DNA of 64,000 nt from Margaritispora aquatica (lineage: Eukaryota > Ascomycota > Leotiomycetes > Helotiales > Discinellaceae). Below the pieces are notes generated by a model that had not been told where the DNA came from, searched no databases, and saw only the letters and a program-made list of their open reading frames with translations. Positions 54,710 through 64,000 of this stretch are shown in pieces. The translations under genes and the position numbers were made by a program. The DNA is taken from the NCBI GenBank assembly GCA_007644065.1, contig VJWN01000013.1, positions 868,001 to 932,000 of the forward strand, given 5' to 3'. Numbering within the stretch: the first letter of the stretch is position 1; each line of letters opens with the position of its first letter.

Positions 54710-56884
54710 ATGGGTTTCACGCGGATCCTTCGGGACTACGACTGCTCTTTTGCGGAATATGCAGCTGGCCGGAGAGTGGTTCGACCTAGACACACTAATC
54801 TTGTTCCTGCGTCAACACCGGCTGTCAAGAAATTGCCAGTTGTCACTCCAGTGAAGTCGAAGCCCAAGAAGATCGTGACAGTAGAAGATGAGGGCGTCCC
54901 GAAGTTGGTGAGATTCGATGAGAAGGAGTTGAAGAAGATTGAGCATGATTCTGTGTCTTCGAAAGTATGTTGAATATGATTTGGGACAGAATGCTTGCTG
55001 CATTCATCGCATCTTTCTTTGTCCAATAATGCTGCTATTTAGGACTTCATGCTAACAGCATATAGCGCAAGCGAGTCGAGTCTAAAGAGATTTTCTCAGA
55101 GGTAGGCTATTTCGATCCTATCGAAGCAAGACTCTTTAGGGGAATCTCTACTTAAATCAACGGCTTGCTAACCATTAATTTAGGGAGGAGTAAAAATTAA
55201 TAAGCGTCCACCTCAAGAGCATGCAAGTGAATGTCAAGACTGCAACATCGAAAAGTTTGGTGTGCCCATCATTTGTGACACTTGCATCCGTGCCGAGAAA
55301 CCCAAGTCCAGTGACAAGAAAGACGAGAAGAAAGAGAAGAAAGGCAAAGAGAAAAACTCTCGTGAGAAATTCAGGAAGAGTAATAAGAAGGAGAAGGAGA
55401 AAGAGAAAGAAAAGAAGAGCTTTTGGGACAATGCTGAGCCCTGGACTTCTGGTCTTGAGGACAAAGCTGGTTCTAATACCGGTTGGAATAACGACGCTGC
55501 TGCCACTAGGTGGGACAATAACGCCAATAATACATGGGGAGCTGATCTATACGGTGCTAATTGGAGTGGAAATGACAATTCAAACAACGCGAACAACTGG
55601 GACTCAAACGGCAACAACAATAACAATTCATGGGACAACAACCAAAATAATGAAAATGGCTGGGGTGAGGATGGAAATTTGATTGGACACAATGCACCTG
55701 CATGGAATAACACTAACTTTGGAGGCGATAATAATGGCTCGGCAGCATGGAATAACAACCAGCCAGGTCAACACCAAGGCCAGAGCCAAACTGGAAATAA
55801 TGGCTGGACAGGAGGCAGTCAAAATCAAAACCAAAACCAGAACCAGAACAACGGCTGGGAAGGTGAGCAGAACCAAATACAGCAGAATGGCTGGAATGGT
55901 AGCAATGGCGGCAAGTGGAACGATAACCAAAACGGAATCAACTGGGGAAATAATACCGACAACCAGATCGATGACCAGCATGGAGGAATTTCTTCGAACA
56001 ATAATCAAAACACCAACCAGAATGGCGATAAGACATGGAGCAGCAACAAAAAAAGTGCTCCGTGGATGAACGGCCAGAATTGGGTGCCTACTAAAAGTCT
56101 TTTCCCAAGAAGCGAGGCCGGCGATGATGAACGATGCACCAAGATCCACGATTTCGAGTGCAGCTGTGACAAACAGCAAGATGCTTCGTCTAAGACTTCG
56201 AAGAAAGGCATTTGGATTTTCGTCCACGATGATGAAGAAGAACCAACTAAAGCTCAAAAAGATGATCAAGGCAGTAAAACGTGCCACAGTCACCATCAAA
56301 GCCCAAGCAATACAAAACTTCATTGCCATCAGAAGCCAGTCACAACGCACTATCACGGGTATTCTTGGGTGCCAGACACTCCCTCACTGCCATGCAATCA
56401 AGCCCACGACTGTCCACAAACCCCAAATGTTCCTCAAGCTAGCAAGCCAGAAAGTCATCATTGGATTCCCGACACTCATTTTCCACCAACACCACGTCCT
56501 CCACAACCCTCATCGCCAGATCTTTCAATGGCAAGTTACTGGGATGCTTGTACTGAAGCGCACCACCACAACCCATTGGGCCAAGTCAAACTCCGCGCGG
56601 CTTGTCATGGCCCACCTCCAGCTCACAAATCCTCGACGGATATATCAATGAGCCGCTACTGGAAACATGACGATCCTTCAATAATATCACAGTCACCCAA
56701 GCAATGCACTGGATTCCACCACTCTACTCTAGCCTCGCCTTACCTTAACCAAGACCACGGACATAGGCGAGGCCATTCCGAAGTCGTCACCCGCGTTGAT
56801 ATCCGCACTTCACCACCAACTCGTGGTGCTAATGCACATTTCGATCAAACAAGTAGATATTTGACTGTCTACCACGATGATTGA
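54710..56884 (+). CDS. Asn/Trp/Gly-rich low-complexity protein with a Cys4 knuckle
   Basis: Three exons, 54710-54964, 55066-55101 and 55184-56884 (introns 101 and 82 nt); 663 aa. Residues 1-95 are basic. Near residue 110 is ECQDC...ICDTC, two CxxC pairs about 12 residues apart, a possible zinc knuckle. A Lys/Glu run (about 130-160) precedes a long region rich in Asn, Gly, Trp and Gln (about 170-370), with repeated NNGW- and NQNQ-type phrases. It reads like a prion-like/RNA-granule low-complexity domain. The C-terminal third repeats W-x-PDT (YSWVPDT, HHWIPDT) and a D-[LI]-S-M-[AS]-x-YW motif (DLSMASYWD, DISMSRYWK). No family is recognised. The composition suggests a nuclear or cytoplasmic condensate-type protein, but that is inference. 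Confidence 0.75.
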
Positions 56885-57610
56885 GAGATAGGAATAGATT
56901 CCTGCAATGAGTTTCTACTGGTACTGCTTTGAGCACCGCCCTCGTTGGTGAAGCTTATGCTTATATTTCATGGGTGATTGATGCGTCTGATCAGAGAGTT
57001 AAGTGTAGTGAGAAGGAAGCAGTATGGAAGCGTATATTATGTGAGCGTTCAGATCGAGATGAATTTGGAAGCTGTTTTGCTGTTGCTGAAACAACGAAGC
57101 AATATAGGAGTCTTAGCTAGAACGTTTGTATAATAGATTTACTATAAGAAAGATGAATATTATCTCCAATCAGCCTGTCGACTCATGGTGAAACTGTTAG
57201 TTTTCATTGGATTATGACTCTAATGATATTTATTCACAGACTTCCTCATCCCTCAGCTGACGTTACATCAGTCTGACATTCTATGATATCTCCGCAATGG
57301 TACTCGAACTTGACTCTACTTTGTCTCTATTGTCACTAGACAAAGCGAGAAAGAGACGAGGAAGTAACGCAAAACAAAGAATAGTGCACCACATTCCGTA
57401 CTCGTCATATTGAAGGCGTGGGCTTTAACTAGAATAGCAATGTGCTTGATCCATACTAGAATTCAAAGCAGTATAGCATGGGTAGGACATTGACCATACT
57501 TTCCAAATAGAAAGTTGATGCCATTATCAATATTGAGAGAGGGATGGAGAACTTCAATTGTCGTCGTTGTCCCACCCAAACCAACCCCGCCCTGTCTCGC
57601 GGCCGCATGC
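56885..57610. other. Intergenic region
   Basis: About 730 bp. One frame at 56929-57120 is unsupported. No gene is seen; an ATG at 57518 in frame with the next gene would extend it upstream. Confidence 0.45.
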
Positions 57611-58729
57611 ATGCATGACGAAATCGACCTCGACGACCCCACCAAAGCCAAACTTGGATCAACAACACCAATGTCCTTCTTCTCAACCTCTAGATCGAAA
57701 TCTAAGCCGCCAACTCCTCCTCCCAATCTCGATATCGACGCTATACAGCTCTCAGATCTCAGCACTGCGCCAGACCCAGGACAAGAGCTAACTCCCAAAC
57801 GGCGCAAAGTCTTGCTGTATAAGCCTTTCGAATCGGCATCTACGATCTCGGTCTCTACGTTGGTTTTGTTTGTGGTGTTTTTCGTACTTGTGAGTCTATA
57901 TAATCCCAAACTGCAGCTTTTCGTGCCCAATTCAGCGTTCATCCAAGCCCCCAAGAGACCAAACTACAATGCAATTGGCTAACCAACATCAACCCCGCCT
58001 AGGCATTCTTCCCCTCCCTCTTCCACGCGCTCTGGTCGCTCCCCCTCAGCCTCCTCAGCTCCATCATCTCGCCCTCGCATTCCTCCTCCTCCAACACGTA
58101 CCGCTCCCCGCCTGCCTCGGCCTACATCAAGCCGCACAACCTGCCGCGCACAATGTGGTACCAAAAGACCTTCACGCTGCCCTCCAAGTCGCGGGGCTCC
58201 TACCTCATCACCGACACCGTGCTCAAGGAACTCCCGGAACTCAAGAGCTACAAGGTCGGACTGCTGAATCTGTTTATCCAGCATACGAGCTGCGCCCTGA
58301 GTTTGAATGAGAATTGGGATGAAGATGTTAGGGCTGATATGAGTGATGCGTTGGATCGCATTGCGCCTGAGGATGAGAGTCGCGATGAGAGCTTGTATAG
58401 GCATAGTGCCGAGGGAAAGGATGATATGCCTGTGAGTTGGTTCTTCGTTGTTCTTGTCTTCGCTTTGGGCGTTTGGTGGGGTTAGAGGGGCAAGGAAAGG
58501 GGTGGTGGTGGGACGCACGAACGATCAGAAGACTTTTAGGAAAGAAAGTCAAGAGCTAATAAAGTCACAGGCACATATCAAATCAGCACTCATAGGCGCA
58601 AGCGTCACAATTCCAATTCGAGACGGCAAGTTAGCAACGGGCACGTGGCAGGGGATCTGGTATCTGGAGTTCAGGGCAAGCAAGCACCAGAGGCGAGTTG
58701 TGGCTACGATTCAGGGAGAGAAGGCTTGA
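57611..58729 (+). CDS. YjbQ/UPF0047 protein with N-terminal membrane segment
   Basis: Three exons, 57611-57889, 58003-58431 and 58571-58729 (introns 113 and 139 nt); 288 aa from the ATG at 57611. ATGs at 57518 and 57671 are alternatives and I cannot choose firmly. The C-terminal 145 residues are a full YjbQ/UPF0047 domain: [60 protein letters not shown] and [12 protein letters not shown], with the conserved HTS and the His in DMPAHIK. Bacterial YjbQ has thiamine-phosphate-synthase-like activity. Upstream, residues about 80-120 ([10 protein letters not shown] joined by splicing to [20 protein letters not shown]) form one or two membrane helices, unusual for this cytosolic family. The first intron splits the hydrophobic segment, and both reading frames agree in phase. 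Confidence 0.82.
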
Positions 58730-59242
58730 ATAATATGCCACTGAGAGGTGGATATTTGGAAAGATGGTTAGGTATGAATGTATGATTGGAAGATATGTTG
58801 CTTTAGCACACAAGCGTAAGCGTTGTCGACAGAAAATGATATGGGAGAGGAGATATGAAGGGCGTACTTCAGCAAGTATACACTCAATGAGTTTGGTCGA
58901 GGCAGGTGCCGTTCTTTCTATTCTGCAAGGTCCGGAAGCAAGCAAGCGAGCTAGAATGAGCTTGTGGTTCCTGCTATCATACCTCGTTGTAGCTGCCCAC
59001 GTGCTCGTCAGAAACCACCTCACCACGTCACAGTCCATTCTATCTTACATAGACGCACTATCAGGTATCTTGTAGCAAACCACATGTCATGCATATCCAT
59101 CTATCATCTCAATCAGCCAACCAACGCCTGATGCCCATGCGGTTGGTTTAGAATCGGACTTTTTACCATGCCCAACAACGCCTTCATAAATGCCGTGAAT
59201 CGTAAAACACAGATATCAAACTATCGCTCTTCGAAAGCAGAT
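58730..59242. other. Intergenic region, converging genes
   Basis: About 510 bp of 3' flank between the UPF0047 gene (plus) and CFIm25 (minus). One frame of about 100 codons (58764-59075) has no recognisable product. Confidence 0.45.
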
Positions 59243-60108
<866 letters not shown>

Positions 60109-62090
60109 GGTGGGTGGTTATGTGAGTAGATATTTGATTGGTGGGATGTATGGCCTCTGGATGCGATCGAGCGCGAATAGACACGAAGAAGTTCTCGTGC
60201 AACTGAGAGGGTGAGTGCTTGCGATGTATATCGATGGTGTTCGTTCGAGGTCAACGAAGCTACAGCTCGAATATCACATCAAGCTGGCAGAACTAGGCGG
60301 TCAGTTCAAGCTGGATTAGTGCTGCTCGGCTATGATCCACTCAACATTGAGTATATAACTACATTGCTTGCAATCACCACAGAGTGATGGTATCAGTGAG
60401 GTTTCCTGTTTAAAGTAAATATCCAACGAGAAGAATTAATGATTTTAACCGAGAAAATTCTACTTGAAGATAGCTTCACAGCCGCTAAATGCAGATATAT
60501 CTGCCGCATAAAGATTTCCTGGACCTATTCTACTTCGCGGGATCGGCTTTGGGCTCACTTCCTCCTTCCAATATCTAGGTTGACTAAAGCTCGAAAAAGA
60601 CGTTGGCATTGTATAGGGTCGAGTGAGGGTAAGGCGAGACAAGTCATCGTAAACCTACAATCGTGTTCTCGCACTTGTATCGCAAGAGTTACTAGCCGAA
60701 TTTCAAATTCAAGTTAGCGCCCTCGAGGATCTGTGAAGGGTAAAAAAACGCGTCTTAAGCTGTTCTTGCGACGAGATATACTGTTCACCAGAAGTTCGTT
60801 ATGGATAAGAAAGCCATGGTCGGAAAGAAGCATGAGTTGAGCAACTTTTTGAGAGGGCTTCATAGAGGTGTTGGTATTTGCGTTTCATGCCTCTCAATGA
60901 CATTGGCTGAATAACCCGAGAGAGCTCACACATCTATAGTGATGATTGATACATTTCCTAATTCTTATGGAGATGAAGATCAAACTTGAGAAGCGGGCAA
61001 ATAGTACTTGGGTATCTGCTAGAATTTCGTTTACCAACACCAACACCATGTGCCTGGTGTATTCAGCTGCGCGCTTGAACAAAACAACTTATTCATTGGA
61101 GAGCCCTCATTGTTTAAACCATGAATTATACCTGGATATTGCAAGAGACTATACGAACCACTCCCTCCACCGACCCCAAGACTCTCACTAAACAAGAACT
61201 AAACAAGTGTCCAACTACATACCTAACTAGCCACCATCCCACCAACTAAGGAACCGAATAAATCCCCGCCTGACGTAGATAAACCCATCAACTTCATCCT
61301 CTACCGCTGACCAAACAGGAAACAAATTTCATAGCTTTAGAGGTACAGCCTCCACCTCGGGTGGTAAAACCGAGATTTAGGATAAAAAAGAGTACCGTCA
61401 ACCATGCACGACTTGGTTGGGGTTGCCTTTCTGCGAGCAGGACCTTCTCTCCGTGCCATCATCTGCTTGCAGGTGAGTTGGCGGGATGGGGAGGTCTAGA
61501 AGTTTTGCTACTCTAGCGAAGGACGTGTGCTTGTTTTTGTAATAGCTTGGGCGAGACTGGGTTATATACGCTTAGTACAAGGAGACCGAATATCATTTCG
61601 TGTTCTTCTAGACACTCGATGGGTTCAAGCAGAGTCTGGGATGCAAAAGTTTCTTATGTTGAGAGTTATTGGTAATGAAATAGTGAATGATATTATTCAA
61701 TGACTATGTTTTGATGGTATGAAATAAGTCCTCAACTTTAGGACGCCAAGAAATATCTGATTTGGACGTGAAGTTCGGGAAAAAAAAAGTACCAAAAAGA
61801 GAGTTTCTGAGTGATCATCTCGACAGCACATGGATTTGACAGGATAATTCCCAGACAGAGCGTAAGGAATCGGGTATGTATGCATTGTAACGGTAGTAAA
61901 TGAACAACGATGAGGCCACGATGGAGAGGTCATCAATTATAAGCATTTCAAAAACTCCCACATGCCGATAGGGAAAAGCATAACTTGCTAGGCAGTTCAC
62001 AAGATAGATATCAAGCACCAAATGGAACAGACGGCAAAATTTGGGATTGGACAACTTCATATTTACAAGTACCTATTTCATACACCCATT
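60109..62090. other. Large intergenic region
   Basis: About 2 kb. I looked for genes on both strands. Frames at 60439-60717, 60946-61191 and 61697-62060 are short, overlap stops, and have no recognisable product or convincing splice partners. AT-rich stretches near 61700-61800. A non-coding RNA cannot be excluded, especially near 61340-61480. Confidence 0.4.
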
Positions 62091-62815
62091 CTACGCGGCA
62101 TGTCCCTTTGGACCTAATGGATATGGGAGGCTCTCAGCTGGTAGAGATTCTAGGTGGTGTCTGTGATGTTCATTTGCCTTTATAACATTAGCTTGAAGCG
62201 CTTGTAGCAGAGGACATCACAATGAAGCTGTGACTTACATAGGGAAGACCACAGTATTCACACGCGCAAATCTGAGGCTTATCGACATTGATAAAGATTC
62301 TTGGGTGTCCTAATGCTCCACCACCTCCATCGCATGATACCATTCTATCGTGTGTCCATCGTACTGGCTGTTGGTGGATCAAATCAATTGCAGCTTGAGG
62401 AGCAGGCTATAACAGCGTCAGCACGGTATTATGACTTCAATTCCCATCTCAAGCCTCTCCTTGTCTTTCAATTGCTTACTTGGAACTCCATAATTGTCTG
62501 CTCAAACCTCGGTCCAGACATAGCCTTCGCTCTCGGATTCTGGCTCTTCGACCAAACCGCACTCCTGTTCGGCGCCTGGGTAACCCTCATCTTCTCGGAA
62601 TCCTCAGCCTTCTCCTGAATCCTAGCATCTCTTTGGTGAGTCTCAATTGGCAGCTCATTGCTCTTCGAGACGTTTGGGACCTCCTTGGGCGCGCCCGCAG
62701 TGTTGATCTCCTTGTTCTCGTTGGCGGAGAACGCGTACGATCGTCTGGCTGCGACTTGGATTTGAGCTCGGCGACTGAGCTGGGCTACGGCCCTCGATCG
62801 TGCGGTGGAGAGCAT
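62091..62815 (-). CDS. NDUFS6: Complex I zinc-finger (CHCC) subunit, NDUFS6/13 kDa-A type
   Basis: Three exons, 62815-62480, 62406-62239 and 62177-62091 (introns 73 and 61 nt); 196 aa. It starts MLSTARSRAVAQLSRRAQIQ, an Arg-rich mitochondrial presequence. The C-terminus carries the CHCC zinc site: Cys137, His146, Cys161 and Cys164 in SCDGGGGALGHPRIFIN and ACEYCGLPY, continued across the last junction by ANEHHRHHLESLP. This is the conserved NDUFS6-type accessory subunit of NADH:ubiquinone oxidoreductase, needed for late assembly of the N-module. The two introns keep phase. Confidence 0.94.
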
Positions 62816-63178
62816 CGTGGTGGTGATTCAATTGCTTGAAGAGCAAGTCAGTGAGGGAGGTGTCGTTGGACGTTGTTGAAGCTATCGCGGGATGACTAAG
62901 CAGGTTTAAGGTTCGGGATTTTCGATTAAGCTGCCAAAAAAGTGGTAGCAAAATCGAAAGTTAAGAGTTCGCAGCAACGACTTTCAAAACGATTAATACT
63001 ACGCTTACTTGTAGGACTGCTTTCATCCCGAAATAAAATACAAAGCTTGCGTCTATCTTCACAGAATTAATTTCGAACTGTACCATCGTCGTGGTCCGGA
63101 CCCTGTAGGAGCAACTCTCGAGCACATCCAGAAATCAACCCAGATTTAAGAAAGAGATACACAACATCTGCCCTCAAG
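62816..63178. promoter_or_regulatory. Divergent promoter, NDUFS6 and MPP6 genes
   Basis: 363 bp between two divergent ATGs of housekeeping-type genes. A TAGGACTGCTTTC-type pyrimidine stretch precedes 63179. No operator recognised. Confidence 0.5.
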
Positions 63179-64000
63179 ATGTCAGCTACAAATACGCCCC
63201 CGGGAAAGGCGATGTCTTCGAGACTTCTGACTATGAAGTTCATGCAAAGAGCTGCGCATTCGGCCCCAACAGTAGCCCCAGAAGATGAACCACAGCAAAA
63301 GCGCCGGAAAACAGAAGCGCAGTCTTCTGGGTCAAACTTTGATGTCAATGCGTTGGCAGATCGGAGGGCTATTGAAACTGCGCTTGCGAGCGAAGAAGCA
63401 AAACGTCTGGCAGCGATAGAGAAGCAGGCGGTTGCAGCAGGAGATACAAGATGGGTTATGAACTACGAGGATCAGAATAATCTTTCTGTTTCGCCGTCTG
63501 CGGTTTTGCGTGTTGTGTCTACGGGCTTTGCTTCTTTAGACGCGCCGATGTCGAAACTGAGGTATGAGGAATCTATGGATGAGGATAAGCCTGTGGTTGT
63601 AGGCCGGAGAAGTTTTGGGAGATTTAACAAGGTGATCGAGGTAAGTTCTGCGCTTGTATATGTCACATCTATATCTGACAGTATTAGAAACAACAAGATC
63701 CTACATTAGAAAGCTCGTCCGAAGAGGAGGAAGATGAAGAAGAATCCGAGGATGAAGAAGAGAGCGACGACGAATTCGACCCTACAACCCAGATGATTAA
63801 AGCCGAGAAACGACAAGCAGCAGAACGAGCAAAGAATGAGCGCAAAGCCAAGAAGCAAGCACTCAAGGTAGAGTCCGAAAAGATGGCCAAGAAGCGTAGG
63901 AAGGAGAAGCCAGCTGTGAATCTGAATACCCTAACTTCACTCTCTGGCACAAACCAAGAACGGACTGGTAAAAAGCCTCCGGCTGGCATGAGCTGCTTCA
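63179..64000 (+). CDS. MPP6: MPP6-like exosome cofactor (partial, runs off the window)
   Basis: Exon 1 63179-63640, a 47-nt GTAAGT...TAG intron, then exon 2 from 63688 continuing past position 64000 without a stop. The N-terminus has SSRLLTMKFMQRAAHSA, the diagnostic LL-x-MKFMQR motif of the M-phase phosphoprotein 6 family, followed by a basic KRRK stretch. Later come WVMNYEDQN and GRRSFGRFNK. The second exon is acidic (SSEEEEDEEESEDEEE), then Lys/Arg-rich, ending in GKKPPAGMSCF at the edge. MPP6 links the nuclear exosome with Mtr4/Rrp6 for rRNA and ncRNA processing. Longer than yeast Mpp6 but typical for filamentous fungi in layout. Confidence 0.85.

Noticed and set aside
55234..56356. Long frames antisense and out of frame over the Asn-rich gene
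   Set aside because: They follow from the repetitive AAC/AAT-rich codons; the sense frame with two clean introns is better supported.
61985..62185. 66-codon plus-strand frame
   Set aside because: It overlaps the last exon of the complex I subunit gene on the opposite strand.

Overview
The window looks like nuclear DNA of a filamentous ascomycete. Genes are intron-rich, with many introns of about 45-75 nt (GTAAGT-type donors, CTAAC-like branch sites, YAG acceptors). Families typical of such fungi are present: a Zn2Cys6 regulator, 2EXR proteins, a Helo-like/ankyrin protein and NADAR. Gene-rich GC-balanced DNA alternates with AT-rich, repeat-bearing islands that look RIP-mutated. Class Leotiomycetes is a guess from gene style only. 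Most gene models here were spliced by hand; each intact multi-exon model closes in frame, which is the main check on the coordinates.

Layout. 0-7 kb: an AT-rich flank, a membrane-anchored unknown protein divergent from a C2H2 protein, then a 2.7 kb degenerate island. 7-16 kb: a three-gene block of an anion-type MFS transporter, a Zn2Cys6 regulator and a 1,120-residue fusion of two 3-hydroxyisobutyrate-dehydrogenase-like domains with a DUF1537 sugar-acid kinase. 16-24 kb: a decayed NADAR gene, a Helo-like/ankyrin protein between two direct repeats, a second copy of an island repeat, and an aldehyde dehydrogenase. 24-36 kb: two divergent secreted Ala/Ser/Thr-rich proteins, an ECM15/UPF0045 gene with long introns, a secreted PLC-like phosphodiesterase, coronin and an intron-containing tRNA-Val(CAC). 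37-43 kb: a 2EXR protein, a mitochondrial BolA protein, then DenD-like D-erythronate dehydrogenase followed by a class II aldolase. 43-54 kb: a single-pass membrane protein with an A7 frameshift, a GH3 beta-glucosidase, a small membrane protein, a second 2EXR protein, and a divergent FMN 2-hydroxy-acid oxidase (frameshifted) / pyruvate decarboxylase pair. 54-64 kb: an Asn/Trp/Gly-rich protein, a membrane-anchored YjbQ/UPF0047 protein, CFIm25, the complex I NDUFS6-type subunit and the start of MPP6.

The best candidate for an undescribed system is a four-carbon sugar-acid (threonate/erythronate) catabolic set. It has two modules about 24 kb apart: transporter + regulator + (dehydrogenase)2-kinase fusion at 7-16 kb, and DenD + class II aldolase at 39.8-42.2 kb. 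From memory, plants and some fungi carry a protein joining two dehydrogenase domains, the DUF1537 kinase and a class II aldolase; here the aldolase is separate and paired with DenD. The pathway role is inferred from family membership and gene arrangement, not shown.

Several loci carry visible lesions: NADAR (two frame changes and an AT-AG intron boundary), the FMN oxidase (one extra base) and the 43.3 kb membrane protein (one extra base in A7). Whether these are real or assembly errors cannot be decided from the sequence alone.
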